DNA of 64,000 bases from Arcobacter sp. FWKO B (GCF_014844135.1 NZ_CP041403.1:1612001-1676000); one strand, 5' to 3'; positions 20,350 through 29,943 are shown, counted from the first letter of the stretch. Notes: generated from the letters alone by a model not told the origin. Numbers and translations are program-made.

Positions 20350-21393
20350 TTATCCTAGTAAATTTAACTTTTTTTGAAAAAAGTTTTTTACATCATCATA
20401 GTATATAGTTTCTTTAAAGTCTTCAAATTTACAACCAGCAGCATTTTTATGTCCACCACCATTTGCAAGTTTTGAAGCAAGCTTACTAACATCTAGGTTT
20501 CCTTTTGCTCTAAAAGAGGCAACCCCTCTTTTGCTTATATCTGCAAAAAAGTCAAAATCACTATTGTGTTTTAAGAACTCATTTGCTACTATAGATATTG
20601 AGCCTAAAGTATATGTTAAAAGACCTTTATGTGAGCCATAGTGTATGGTTAAATACTCTTTTTTCTCACCTAACATATTGACAAGTTTTGTAGCAACAAG
20701 ATTATCCAAAGTATCATCTTGATTTGTAATCTTAAGATAGTTTTTCTTTATAGTATGGAAGTCATTATCAAGTCTAATATGTCCATTTTCAAAAGGGATA
20801 TAATTTGAAGCTTCTTTTAGTAGGTAATGTCTAAAATTTCTACTCTCATCTGCAAATAAAAATTGGTTTATTTCATTACAATATTTCATCATATGCATAC
20901 AAACTTTGCCAAATTCAAAATTATATATCTCATTATCTAACCAAATATCAACCGCATTAACTGCATTTACTAAGGGTGCTAGCCATTTTTGAGTCTTTTC
21001 AGTAAAAATATAATGGGTATTAAAATAATCATATACAATTTTTGTTGCAGAACGACTAATATCAAGATAATACCACTCAAATTCATCGGCACATTTTTGT
21101 CCAGATATATGGTGATCTAGTAATTGTAATTTTATATTATTTGTATTTGATAGCTCTTTTATTTTATCATCAAGCCATTTTGCTTCATCATAATTTAGAT
21201 TTAAGTCACTAATTATTATTAATATATTTTCACCTTGAAGTTCTTCGATTTTATTAGCAACATAATCAAGAGATAGTTTTACTTCTAATCCATAGTTTGC
21301 ATTGATATATGTACCATGAGGGAAGAATTCTTTGGCAATAAGCTGGCAAGTATAGCCATCTAAATCTGTATGGGATATATGAAAATATTTCAT
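20350..21393 (-). CDS. DHH-family phosphoesterase
   Basis: DHH proteins are metal-dependent phosphodiesterases that often degrade short oligonucleotides or cyclic dinucleotides. In this 347-residue protein the N-terminal motif is SHTDLDGY, the second is IISDLNLN, the DHH motif is LLDHHISG, and the C-terminal DHHA1-type motif is GGGHKNAAG. These place it near the NrnB type. It overlaps the upstream Rrf2 gene by 4 bp (start at 21393, Rrf2 stop at 21390), so both are one unit. Confidence 0.9.
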   Translation of the reverse strand: MKYFHISHTDLDGYTCQLIAKEFFPHGTYINANYGLEVKLSLDYVANKIEELQGENILIIISDLNLNYDEAKWLDDKIKELSNTNNIKLQLLDHHISGQKCADEFEWYYLDISRSATKIVYDYFNTHYIFTEKTQKWLAPLVNAVNAVDIWLDNEIYNFEFGKVCMHMMKYCNEINQFLFADESRNFRHYLLKEASNYIPFENGHIRLDNDFHTIKKNYLKITNQDDTLDNLVATKLVNMLGEKKEYLTIHYGSHKGLLTYTLGSISIVANEFLKHNSDFDFFADISKRGVASFRAKGNLDVSKLASKLANGGGHKNAAGCKFEDFKETIYYDDVKNFFQKKLNLLG

Positions 21394-21791
21394 TCTACTA
21401 ATTCCTTTAGTGTTAAATCACTTAAAAAAAGATTTATTTTATTTTGAAGTTTATTAAGTGTTGGCCATAAACCACAACAAGCCCCTTTTTGACTTGGACA
21501 GCAGTTGATTGAAGGAGAACATTCAAAAACAGAAGGGATTTTTTCTTCAGCTATTGATGTTATTTCAAAAATTGTGATTAACTCGCTAGGTTTTGCCAAT
21601 ACAAATCCGCCATTAGCACCTTTGTATGAGTTTACAACATTGTGCTTTGAGAGATTTTGCATAATTTTTGCTAAAAATGATTTTGAAATTTCAAGTTCTT
21701 TTGCCAACTCATCTACATTTTTTGGCTGATTGCTTTTAGAAATTGCAATAAGAGCTAAAATAGCATATTCACTTTTTTTTGTAAGTAGCAT
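21390..21791 (-). CDS. Rrf2-family transcriptional regulator
   Basis: The 133-residue protein has an N-terminal winged helix (LLTKKSEYAILALIAISKS, then the recognition part SKSFLAKIMQNLSKHNVVNS). A cysteine-rich stretch follows at about 91-107 (CSPSINCC...GACCGL). Six cysteines there suggest an iron-sulfur or other redox sensor, as in IscR and NsrR. It overlaps the DHH gene and probably controls this two-gene unit; the operator was not found. Confidence 0.9.
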   Translation of the reverse strand: MLLTKKSEYAILALIAISKSNQPKNVDELAKELEISKSFLAKIMQNLSKHNVVNSYKGANGGFVLAKPSELITIFEITSIAEEKIPSVFECSPSINCCPSQKGACCGLWPTLNKLQNKINLFLSDLTLKELVE

Positions 21792-21898
21792 TACACTTCC
21801 ATTGATTTTTTCATTATTTTACTATAGGTTTGATGAATAGAAGATTAAATAGGACAGATAAAGTCTTAATTTTTAGGAGAGTTGAAGTTTTGTGGTTT

Positions 21899-21922
21899 CT
21901 TTGAAGAGTTGCCTCTTCAAAG
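21899..21922 (-). terminator. stem-loop just after rpsO
   Basis: CTTTGAAGAG (21899-21908), loop TTGC, CTCTTCAAAG (21913-21922) form a perfect 10-bp stem 3 bp past the rpsO stop codon. The leftward strand lacks a clear T-run after the stem, so this could be an mRNA 3'-end stabiliser rather than an intrinsic terminator. Confidence 0.6.
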
Positions 21923-21925
21923 AAT

Positions 21926-22198
21926 TTATTTTGCTCTGATACCTAATTCACTTACTAGTGTAGTAAATTTGTTGTAATCTTTAGCTTTTAGATAGTTAAG
22001 AAGTCTTTTTCTTTTTCCTACCATTTTTAAAAGACCTAGTCTTGATGAATGATCTTTGTGATTTGTTTTTAAGTGCTCAGTTAATACTGCAATTTGTTTT
22101 GATAAAAGTGCAATTTGAACCTCTGCAGAACCTGTATCTTTTTCATTTCTTTGATGTTTAGAAATAATGTTTGATTTTACTTCCTGATCTAAAGCCAT
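21926..22198 (-). CDS. rpsO: 30S ribosomal protein S15
   Basis: S15 binds the central domain of 16S rRNA. The 90-residue protein shows the family signature from TGSAEVQIALLSKQI through HSSRLGLLKMVGKRKRLLNYL. The ATG is preceded by GGAGGTCATC, a strong ribosome-binding site. It is a single gene with its own stem-loop at the end. Confidence 0.97.
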   Translation of the reverse strand: MALDQEVKSNIISKHQRNEKDTGSAEVQIALLSKQIAVLTEHLKTNHKDHSSRLGLLKMVGKRKRLLNYLKAKDYNKFTTLVSELGIRAK

Positions 22199-22272
22199 GA
22201 TGACCTCCTGATTGGTATATATTCATTTTTTAAATGAAAGCGGATTATACTAAAAATAAGCTTAATTTATGT

Positions 22273-22569
22273 TTAGTTTTTTTCCATTGTTTTTAGTTTT
22301 TTCTCTAATACAAATGTACCAAATGGAACTAGTGAAGCTATAAATGCTAACAAATTAAATTTATTACCCCAAGCATTTTCTTTTGCAGCTAAATATAAAT
22401 ATACAATAAACAATATAAACAATATACCATGTGCCATACCAATAATTTTTGTAAAAATAGGCATATCAGCAAAATACTTTAATGGCATTGCTATAAAAAG
22501 TAGCAATACATACGAAATACCCTCTAAAAATGAGACTACTCTAAAACTTGAAAAATGATTTTTAAACAT
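22273..22569 (-). CDS. DUF3817 small membrane protein
   Basis: This 98-residue protein has three predicted membrane helices (about 12-30, 38-58 and 70-90) and matches the DUF3817 pattern: VSFLEGISYVLLLFIAMPLKY, a central GMAHGILFI segment and a basic C-terminus. Function is unknown for this family. GGAGGGT lies before the ATG. It stands alone between ftsI and rpsO. Confidence 0.82.
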   Translation of the reverse strand: MFKNHFSSFRVVSFLEGISYVLLLFIAMPLKYFADMPIFTKIIGMAHGILFILFIVYLYLAAKENAWGNKFNLLAFIASLVPFGTFVLEKKLKTMEKN

Positions 22570-22643
22570 TTACCCTCCAATGAATTCTAAAAATATCTGA
22601 TAATTATAATCAAACAATGTTATATAAGTTTAAAGTAGAAAAA

Positions 22644-24500
22644 TTAATTTTTTGGATTTAGATAGCCAAGTTTAATAAGGGTTTGAACTGTATCTCTAAA
22701 AACTGGAACAGCTGCTTCAGACGCATAGAAGTGGTACCATGCAGTTCCTTTGGGTCTAAGTGTACTTACTCCTATTGTGTAACTATTACCAGAATAATCA
22801 TCAACAAAACCAAAAAATGAACTTATATACTCTTTTGCATATTTACCACTAGCATCAGGCATTCTTGCAGTTCCTGTTTTGCCTCCAATTTGAAGTCCCT
22901 CAATATAAGCTCTTCTACCAGTCCCTTTTTCAACAGTTTTTATTAGCAAATCTCTCATTTTATGTGCAGTTTGTGCTGATACTACTTGATCTTCTTCTTT
23001 TTTTGTATTTGTATATTTAACACCATTTTGGGTTGTAATTGATTTCATAACTTGCGGTATAATAATTTTGCCATCATTGCTAAAGACACTATATGCTTTT
23101 ATAAGTTGCATTACAGTTGCTGTCATACCATGTCCATATGATACTGTGGCTTTATATATATTATCATCACCTCTGCTTTCACCAGCACTTAGCCTTCCAA
23201 CACTTGGTACAATTCCAGATTTTTCAAATGGTAAGTCTATTCCTGTTGGTCTATTAAAACCAAATTTGACTAAGTCATTATAAAATTCTCTACCACTTAA
23301 TCTTTGGGCAATTTGTAGTGTCCCTATATTGCTGGAAAAAATCACAATATCTTCCAAAGTTAAAAGATTTTTATCAAATTGATGATCATCTGAAATTGTA
23401 AATTTATCTATTTTTATAGAGCCTTTTGGAAACTCTCCTTTAGAGTTTCTTCCCCCTTTATTGTATGCATTGAAAAGTTCATTTTTTTTGATACGGTTTT
23501 TGTCCATTACCATAGATATGGTTATTGGTTTCATAACAGAACCTGGCTCAAATGGAAACTCTATAGCTTTAATGTTTAGTTTTTCATAATCATCTGTTTG
23601 AATTTTATTTGGGTTGTATCTATTTGTTGTAGCTATTGTTAATATTTGTCCTGTTTTATTATCCATAACAACAGTTATAATTTCTTGTGATAAAAGTCTA
23701 GTTTGGTGTCTATCTAGTACCATTTCTATATGTTTTTGGAGCTTTAAAGGGATACTTAGCTCTGTAGTTGCACCATCAATTCGCTCTCTAATTACACTTT
23801 TTTTATTAAAAGATATATAAGATAATGCATCTCTTGAGCCTTTTAAAATACCATCTTTAAAATCATTTAAAAAATCATTATATGTATGCTCTATCCCCTT
23901 GCCACCATTTACTCTTCTTTTGTCATCTTCTATTGTTTTTGTGATGTATCCTAAAGCTGGAGTGAGTGATTGCTCATATGAGTATATTCTATCTTCACCT
24001 ATTTCATCTACATTTAATCCTATTAGAATTTTAGAGCCATTTACTGTTTGGGATTGAAAAACTCCAAGCCTTCTTAATTTAAAAGCTAGTTCTTTTAAGT
24101 CTTTTGCCGTTTTTGAATCAATATCATGGGATAATATTAAAGTTCCTTTTCTTTCATTGTGCGTTTGTAATCTTTGATAAATTGTTTGTTTGGGGATATT
24201 ACTGTATATGGAAAAAAGACTTACAAAGAGCTCTATTTTGTGTGGGTCTAAAAATCTTGTATCAATATATGCTTTGTATATCTTTTTTGAGGTAGCTAAT
24301 TTGAATCCATCAGCACTTATTATATCACCACGAACAGCAAGTTCACTTCTTGTTATCTCTTCTCTTGGTATTTTTCTTTTTTCATTATGGATAATAAAAA
24401 ATACAACTATACTAAATATTGTAACACTAACTAAAAAAATAAAATATAAAACTGCGGTTTTTTTGGTTTTTACAACATATGATTTATCTTCTTTTTTCAT
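22644..24500 (-). CDS. ftsI: peptidoglycan transpeptidase, PBP2/FtsI type
   Basis: This is the division-type class B penicillin-binding protein. The 618-residue protein has one N-terminal membrane helix (about 15-37), a dimerisation domain and a transpeptidase domain. The active-site motifs are SVMK in FEPGSVMKP, SSN in FSSNIGT and KTG in IGGKTGTARMP. It is divergent from ftsW, about 80 bp away, so the transpeptidase and its glycosyltransferase partner share a promoter region. FtsI is preferred over elongation-type PBP2 because of this pairing and the motif spacing. Confidence 0.9.
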   Translation of the reverse strand: MKKEDKSYVVKTKKTAVLYFIFLVSVTIFSIVVFFIIHNEKRKIPREEITRSELAVRGDIISADGFKLATSKKIYKAYIDTRFLDPHKIELFVSLFSIYSNIPKQTIYQRLQTHNERKGTLILSHDIDSKTAKDLKELAFKLRRLGVFQSQTVNGSKILIGLNVDEIGEDRIYSYEQSLTPALGYITKTIEDDKRRVNGGKGIEHTYNDFLNDFKDGILKGSRDALSYISFNKKSVIRERIDGATTELSIPLKLQKHIEMVLDRHQTRLLSQEIITVVMDNKTGQILTIATTNRYNPNKIQTDDYEKLNIKAIEFPFEPGSVMKPITISMVMDKNRIKKNELFNAYNKGGRNSKGEFPKGSIKIDKFTISDDHQFDKNLLTLEDIVIFSSNIGTLQIAQRLSGREFYNDLVKFGFNRPTGIDLPFEKSGIVPSVGRLSAGESRGDDNIYKATVSYGHGMTATVMQLIKAYSVFSNDGKIIIPQVMKSITTQNGVKYTNTKKEEDQVVSAQTAHKMRDLLIKTVEKGTGRRAYIEGLQIGGKTGTARMPDASGKYAKEYISSFFGFVDDYSGNSYTIGVSTLRPKGTAWYHFYASEAAVPVFRDTVQTLIKLGYLNPKN

Positions 24501-24579
24501 TTACTCTCTTAGTTTTTTAAGGAAATTTACATCTAAAGTTAATATTATATCTAAAGTCAGTTTATGATAAAATTTGCTC

Positions 24580-25824
24580 ATGAAAAACAAGCTATTATCA
24601 ATGATAAAAAACAATCAAACATCACACATTAAAAGTATGGAAACAAAGTCATATACGCAGCCTGATTATTTACTTTTTGTATTGGCAACTACGCTTATAA
24701 TCATCAGTATAGTGTTTTCCTATTCCTTATCAGTGTACACAGTATTAAATTATGATTACAATCAATTTCATTTTTTTATAAGACAGTTACTTGTTGGTTG
24801 TGTTTCTATTTCAATTATGTGGTTTTTAGCCCATATGCAACCAGATAAGATAATCAAAATTATTGGATTTAGTTTATTTTTTATTTTTTTAACGGTAATG
24901 TTATTAATGCCATTTTTGCCATCATTTTTAGTTACTGAAGCTGGAGGTGCAAATAGATGGATTAGATTACCAGGGTTTTCTTTATCTCCTGTTGAGTTTT
25001 TTAAAATAGGTTTTATATATTTTTTAGCTTGGTCTTTTCATAGAAGAATATTAGACAAGCCAAAAAAAATGAGTCTAAAAGATGAAACACTTCTTCTTTT
25101 ACCATATTTTGGTGTTTTTGGGCTTGTTGTTTTTTTAGTTGCTTTTTTGCAAAAAGATTTAGGTCAGATTGTTTTACTTGGGCTTATTTTATTTATTATG
25201 ATGATTTTTGCCAATAGAAGTTTTAAAATTTTTATGATTTTAGGTGCAATTGCAGGTGTTGTTATTACCGCTTTGATTCTTGTGGCACCACACCGTATAA
25301 ATAGGGTACAGAGTTGGTGGAGTATGGTTCAAGATGGTGTATTGATGTTTTTACCAAAATGGGCAGATGAATATCTTAGAGTAAAAGAGTTTCCAGAGCC
25401 ATATCAGGTAGGGCATTCATTAAATGCCATTGCAAATGGTGGATTTAGCGGAACAGGTATAAGTGAGGGATTTTTGAAACTTGGTTTTTTAAGTGAAGTT
25501 CATACAGACTTTGTTCTTGCTGGGATTACTGAAGAGGCTGGTTTTTTTGGTTTAATGATAGTCCTTTCTTTGATAATGTTGGTTGTTTGGAGAATTTTTA
25601 AAGTTAGTGCAAGGGTAAAAGACCCAATTTATCATCTTTTTACACTAGGTATTGGGCTTATGATTGTTATTGCATTTTTAATAAATGCGTATGGAATTTC
25701 AGGAATTATACCTATTAAAGGGATTGCTGTTCCATTTTTGAGTTATGGGGGAAGTGCCTTGCTTGCTATGTCTATTTGTATAGGGCTTGTTTTATCTATT
25801 AGTAAAGAAGTTGAAAATGAGTAA
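24580..25824 (+). CDS. ftsW: SEDS-family glycosyltransferase, FtsW
   Basis: FtsW polymerises lipid II at the septum. The protein (about 414 residues) has some ten membrane helices and the SEDS signatures AGGANRWIRLPGFSLSPVEFFKI, LQKDLGQIVLL, GITEEAGFFG and the C-terminal GIAVPFLSYGGSALLAM. I start it at the ATG at 24580; a TTG two codons earlier is in frame, and an ATG at 24640 is also possible. It overlaps the murG start by 8 bp. Confidence 0.92.
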   Translation: MKNKLLSMIKNNQTSHIKSMETKSYTQPDYLLFVLATTLIIISIVFSYSLSVYTVLNYDYNQFHFFIRQLLVGCVSISIMWFLAHMQPDKIIKIIGFSLFFIFLTVMLLMPFLPSFLVTEAGGANRWIRLPGFSLSPVEFFKIGFIYFLAWSFHRRILDKPKKMSLKDETLLLLPYFGVFGLVVFLVAFLQKDLGQIVLLGLILFIMMIFANRSFKIFMILGAIAGVVITALILVAPHRINRVQSWWSMVQDGVLMFLPKWADEYLRVKEFPEPYQVGHSLNAIANGGFSGTGISEGFLKLGFLSEVHTDFVLAGITEEAGFFGLMIVLSLIMLVVWRIFKVSARVKDPIYHLFTLGIGLMIVIAFLINAYGISGIIPIKGIAVPFLSYGGSALLAMSICIGLVLSISKEVENE

Positions 25825-26845
25825 TAAACAATATATTGTTGTATGTGGTGGTGGAACAGGTGGGCATTTAAAAGTTGCAAAAACTTTTATAGATGAGCTT
25901 GTAACTAGGGGTTTTAAAATAATATATATTGGTTCAGTTTCTGGACAAGACAAAATGTGGTTTGAGAATTATGACAATATAGATGTAAAAATATTTTTAC
26001 AAACAAAAGGGGTTGTGAATCAAGGCTTTTTTGGAAAATTTAAATCACTTTTTGCAATATTAAAGTTATCATTTTATGTAAGAAAACTTTTAAAAGAGTA
26101 TGATGTAAAAAGTGTATTAAGTGTAGGTGGCTTTAGTGCAGCACCAGCAGTTTTTGCTACATTTTTAAGTGGTACAAATCTTTTTATTCATGAACAAAAC
26201 TCAAAAATGGGAGCTTTAAATAAAATAAGTTCTATTTGGGCAAAAAAGCTATTTACCTCTTACAGCAAAAAGTTTTTTTTATGTGATTATCCTGTAGATG
26301 GTGCTTTTTTTAAGAGTGCTAGAATAAGAAAAGAGATTAAAAGTGTTATATTTCTAGGTGGTTCACAAGGTGCTAGAGCACTTAATAATTTTGCCTTATA
26401 TGTGGCAAAAGATTTGACAAATAGAGGTATAAAAATCATCCATCAATGTGGAAAGAATGACTTTAAAAAAGTTGAACAAGAATATCTCAATATGCAAATA
26501 GATGTGGAGTTATTTGATTTTAGCACAAACTTGGTTGATTATATATCAAAAGCTGATTTTGCAGTAAGTAGAGCAGGAGCTAGTACACTTTGGGAACTAT
26601 GTGCAAATAATCTGCCTACACTTTTCATCCCTTATCCTTATGCAGCAAGTGACCACCAATACCATAATGCACTTTTTCTTAAAGAGAAAAAATTGGGGTT
26701 TGTTTTAAGAGAAAAAGAACTTGATGCTAATAAGTTTCTTGAAATTTTGGATACTTGTGATGTTGAAGATTTGAGCAAAAGGCTTCAAGATAGCATTAAG
26801 ACTGATGGGGCTAGTAGAATTGTTGAGTTAATAGTTGATAGTTAA
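25817..26845 (+). CDS. murG: UDP-GlcNAc:lipid I N-acetylglucosaminyltransferase
   Basis: MurG makes lipid II, the substrate of FtsW. The 342-residue GT-B protein starts at the ATG at 25817 inside the ftsW end. It has the glycine-rich loop GGGTGGHLKVA near residue 9, the second donor-binding loop IFLGGSQGARALN, and the acceptor region SRAGASTLWELCANNLPTLFIPYPYAASDHQ. Its final residues (LIVDS) and stop codon are spelled by the start of a heptamer repeat. Confidence 0.94.
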   Translation: MSNKQYIVVCGGGTGGHLKVAKTFIDELVTRGFKIIYIGSVSGQDKMWFENYDNIDVKIFLQTKGVVNQGFFGKFKSLFAILKLSFYVRKLLKEYDVKSVLSVGGFSAAPAVFATFLSGTNLFIHEQNSKMGALNKISSIWAKKLFTSYSKKFFLCDYPVDGAFFKSARIRKEIKSVIFLGGSQGARALNNFALYVAKDLTNRGIKIIHQCGKNDFKKVEQEYLNMQIDVELFDFSTNLVDYISKADFAVSRAGASTLWELCANNLPTLFIPYPYAASDHQYHNALFLKEKKLGFVLREKELDANKFLEILDTCDVEDLSKRLQDSIKTDGASRIVELIVDS

Positions 26846-26899
26846 TGGTTGATAGATATTTCCTCTTTTCTATCAACTATAGACCATTAACTATCCAAA
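26828..26899. repeat. inverted heptamer repeat after murG
   Basis: The left arm reads GTTAATA, GTTGATA, GTTAATG, GTTGATA (from about 26828). The right arm (26869-26898) holds the complements CTATCAACTAT, AGACCATTAACTATC. Pairing works if one seven-base unit (CTATAGA) in the right arm bulges out, so the two arms differ by exactly one heptad. The element lies between the converging murG and uppP genes. Confidence 0.75.
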
Positions 26900-26904
26900 C
26901 TATT

Positions 26905-27672
26905 TTATACAAAAAACGCCAAAAGTAACAACCCAATAATAATCCTATAAATACCAAAAGCAACAAAAGTAAATCTTGATAAAAATTCAATAAAAAGTTT
27001 CATTGTAATGTAGGCAATGATAAAAGATGTAACAAAGCCAACAGCTAGCACAATCAAATTTGCACCGATAAATTCATCGTAATGTTTGACTAAATCATAA
27101 CCAGTAGTTGCACACATTACTGGTAATGCTAAAAGGAAAGAAAACTCTGCACTTGCTTTTCTATTTAATCCTACAAGCATAGCTCCTATGATACTTGCTC
27201 CTGCTCTACTTGCTCCTGGTATAAGAGCTAAAACTTGTGCTAATCCAATATAAAGTGCTTGTTTATAGCTTACTTTTTCTACATCAGATATTAAATGTTC
27301 CTCTTTTTTGTAATATTTTTCTACAATTAAAAATATGACACCACCTATAATAAAAGCATATGCTACAACTGTTGAATCAAATAGCTCTTTTATGGTACTA
27401 GCAAACAAAAATCCAACCAATCCAATAGGGATAAAGGCTAATACAATCTTCATCCAAAGATTGATTTTTTTAGGGGTAAATTTATCTTTATAGTTAAATA
27501 TAACAGCCCAAATAGCAGCAAATTGTATAATAATCATAAATGCACTTGTCATATTGTTTTCATCTATCCCCATCATATCAGCAGCTATTATCATATGCCC
27601 TGTAGATGATATAGGTAAAAACTCTGTAAAACCTTCAATAATTCCTAAAATAATAGCTTCAAAAATACTCAC
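26905..27672 (-). CDS. uppP: undecaprenyl-diphosphatase
   Basis: UppP (BacA) recycles undecaprenyl pyrophosphate to the monophosphate lipid carrier. The 255-residue membrane protein has the two active-site signatures LGIIEGFTEFLPISSTGH at residues 9-26 and LALIPGASRAGASI near 148, plus seven or eight membrane helices. It overlaps the flippase gene by 4 bp. It fits functionally with the neighbouring murG/ftsW. Confidence 0.95.
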   Translation of the reverse strand: MSIFEAIILGIIEGFTEFLPISSTGHMIIAADMMGIDENNMTSAFMIIIQFAAIWAVIFNYKDKFTPKKINLWMKIVLAFIPIGLVGFLFASTIKELFDSTVVAYAFIIGGVIFLIVEKYYKKEEHLISDVEKVSYKQALYIGLAQVLALIPGASRAGASIIGAMLVGLNRKASAEFSFLLALPVMCATTGYDLVKHYDEFIGANLIVLAVGFVTSFIIAYITMKLFIEFLSRFTFVAFGIYRIIIGLLLLAFFV

Positions 27673-28880
27673 AATATCCCCTTAGTTTTGTACAATAATA
27701 ATGCGTATGTTATCAAATGTCCTATTAAAAAGGCGTAAATGACATTTACAGCTTGATGTGATAGTATTATTTGTAGTATATAAAATGAGATTAAAAAAAC
27801 AACTATGCCTATAAACCGTATGGTAAAAGTTACTTTAAATCCATTTTGGCTTTTTAATAATGAAGATAAAAAACCATTTTGTATAACAAAGAAAAATACA
27901 AAAATAAGTGGCAAAAGTAGGGAGCTACTATTTTCATATTGAGTTCCAAATAGAGTTTCTATTCCATAAATAGCAAATAATATCGTTATAAATGCAGAAA
28001 CTATAGATACTATAATAGAATATTTGAATACCCATTGCCTTAAATTTCTAATTTCATCATAATTTTGTTCACTAAAGTTTTTTGATAGTTCTGGAAAAAT
28101 AAATTTAAAAATTGGAAAAACAAATAAAAGTAAAAAATAAAAATAAATAGATTTTACAACCACTTGAAAATCAGCCAAATCTGATAGTGTAAAATATTTA
28201 CTAAAAAATATAACTGCTATATAAATACTCATCATCCCTAGTGCAAACTCAGCTGAAGCAATAAGTGAGTTGTTGATAAATTCTTTTGTTTGTGAATTGA
28301 TTTGAATTTTTGAAAGTCTTGGCTCATTGACACCTTTTTGATGAAGTATATAGATACTCAAAACCAAAAAATTAAATATAGTTGCCATTATTAGTGATTC
28401 AAAGTGTGATATAAAAGTATTAAATACAAAAAACAGTACTATCAAAAATATTGCTTCAAAAATAGTAATCATATTTGTTTGTTTATAAAGTCTATAAATT
28501 CCTAATTGATTATAAAAATATGTAAAAATAGCCTGTGCAACCAAAAGTAAAGCAAAGTATATATAAGGTATGTCAATTTTTAGGAAATCTTTTGCAAAAG
28601 GGACTATAAAAATCAAAGAAATTATAGTAACTCCAAATAATGAATATCTAAAAAGATTTAATATGGTTTTATCATCTCCTGTTTGGTTGAAATATACCAC
28701 CATTGAAGATCTAGAACCTATAAATACAAGCAAAAAAAGTGAAATAATATCAATCATAGTAAAATATAGCCCCAAAGAGACTTTTTCTATGATATTTGCA
28801 AGATATATTTTAAATGTAAAATTTAGTGTAATTGCTATTAAAGTAAGTAATATACTACTTAGAAAATTTTTTTTCATCAA
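27669..28880 (-). CDS. Wzx/MATE-like polysaccharide flippase
   Basis: The 403-residue protein consists almost entirely of membrane helices (about 12) with the layout of oligosaccharide or lipid-linked sugar exporters of the MOP superfamily. No catalytic motif is expected in this family. The substrate is unknown; a role in O-antigen, capsule or lipid II export is possible. It lies between mqnA (26 bp overlap) and uppP, in a leftward run with no internal promoter evident. Confidence 0.78.
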   Translation of the reverse strand: MMKKNFLSSILLTLIAITLNFTFKIYLANIIEKVSLGLYFTMIDIISLFLLVFIGSRSSMVVYFNQTGDDKTILNLFRYSLFGVTIISLIFIVPFAKDFLKIDIPYIYFALLLVAQAIFTYFYNQLGIYRLYKQTNMITIFEAIFLIVLFFVFNTFISHFESLIMATIFNFLVLSIYILHQKGVNEPRLSKIQINSQTKEFINNSLIASAEFALGMMSIYIAVIFFSKYFTLSDLADFQVVVKSIYFYFLLLFVFPIFKFIFPELSKNFSEQNYDEIRNLRQWVFKYSIIVSIVSAFITILFAIYGIETLFGTQYENSSSLLLPLIFVFFFVIQNGFLSSLLKSQNGFKVTFTIRFIGIVVFLISFYILQIILSHQAVNVIYAFLIGHLITYALLLYKTKGIL

Positions 28881-29520
28881 TTTTTCTAAAAAAAAGTTTT
28901 AAAGATTTTTTTTCTTTTATTCCTATATTGTATTTGATTTGTTCTAAGTACTGCAATATCTGTTTTGGAGTCAATGAAGTTTTTTGTGCTTCATTTTTAA
29001 GGATATATTGAGGTATTTTGATTTTTGATGCCCCAAATCTTTTGGCAATTTTTTCAAAATATTTTTTGTGTTTGTTATAGCAAAATCTAGCAAATACAAA
29101 AGATAATCCATATTTTTCATACCAAATTTGAGCAAGGTCAAGGAATTCATCTTGGTTTTTATAGTAAATTTTTAAAGCTTTATCACCAATAGCAACTTTT
29201 CCTTGAATACCAAGTATATCAGCTAGGATATTTGATGTGTTTGATTCATTATCTATTTTGTTTGGCTCATTAACCAAAACAAGAACAGACCAAACAGCAT
29301 CCTTTGCAATGATACCAACATCTGTACATTTGCAGTTTTTTGATTTGATTGAGGATATAAAAGCTGCATCTGTTCTTTTATATTTAAAATCTTGGTTTAT
29401 TTTTGATGGATATGATTTTTTATAGTTGATTATCGATTTTTGTTGGGTACTTTGTATCTCTTTTTTTACAAATACATAAAAAGGCAAAAGGTTTAAATAG
29501 TCAATTTTTGATATTAGCAT
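28855..29520 (-). CDS. mqnA: chorismate dehydratase, short Campylobacterota form
   Basis: MqnA starts the futalosine route to menaquinone by dehydrating chorismate. The 221-residue protein opens with the family signature KIDYLNLLPFYVF and has RTDAAFISSI, DVGIIAKDAVWSVLVL and GDKALKIYY. It is shorter than many MqnA proteins (about 270-280 residues), as in Campylobacter and Helicobacter. The 3' end overlaps the flippase gene. Confidence 0.85.
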   Translation of the reverse strand: MLISKIDYLNLLPFYVFVKKEIQSTQQKSIINYKKSYPSKINQDFKYKRTDAAFISSIKSKNCKCTDVGIIAKDAVWSVLVLVNEPNKIDNESNTSNILADILGIQGKVAIGDKALKIYYKNQDEFLDLAQIWYEKYGLSFVFARFCYNKHKKYFEKIAKRFGASKIKIPQYILKNEAQKTSLTPKQILQYLEQIKYNIGIKEKKSLKLFFRKIDEKKFSK

Positions 29521-29591
29521 TGTAACCTCTAAATGAAATTTTGATATGATAACGAAAAGTTGCTAAATTTAGTAATTAGTAAGGACACATT

Positions 29592-29813
29592 ATGGTAAAA
29601 GTAGAATTTTTAGGACCTATTTCAAAAGAGCCAATGGAGCTTGATATAAAATCACTTGATGAATTAAGTGTTATTTTAAAAGATGATTTACAAGTATCAT
29701 CATGGCTTAACTCTTGTGCTGTTGCATTAAATGATAAAATAATCAATTCAAGAGATGTAGTGCTTCAAAGTGGGGATAAAATTTCGTTGTTGCCACCAGT
29801 TTGTGGAGGATGA
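29592..29813 (+). CDS. moaD: molybdopterin synthase small subunit (MoaD)
   Basis: MoaD is the ubiquitin-like sulfur carrier of molybdopterin synthase. The 73-residue protein ends in the required double glycine (LLPPVCGG), where the thiocarboxylate forms. Its partner moaE follows after a 135-bp gap occupied by a heptamer hairpin. AAGGACAC precedes the ATG. Confidence 0.93.
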   Translation: MVKVEFLGPISKEPMELDIKSLDELSVILKDDLQVSSWLNSCAVALNDKIINSRDVVLQSGDKISLLPPVCGG

Positions 29814-29820
29814 GGAATAG

Positions 29821-29943
29821 GTAAAAAGTAAAATCTAAAATCTAAAAAGTACGAAAGAAAATATATTTATTGAACACATGTTTATAATAGGATTTGTCTT
29901 TGTTTTAGATTTTACTTTTTAGATTTTAGATGTTAGATTGGAG
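29821..29943. repeat. inverted heptamer repeat between moaD and moaE
   Basis: The left arm (29821-29850) reads AAAAGTA, AAATCTA, AAATCTA, AAAAGTA. The right arm (29903-29940) is the reverse complement pattern TAGATTT, TACTTTT, TAGATTT, TAGATGT. The arms enclose a 50-bp AT-rich loop. A long imperfect hairpin can form inside what is otherwise a moaD-moaE operon. Confidence 0.8.
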
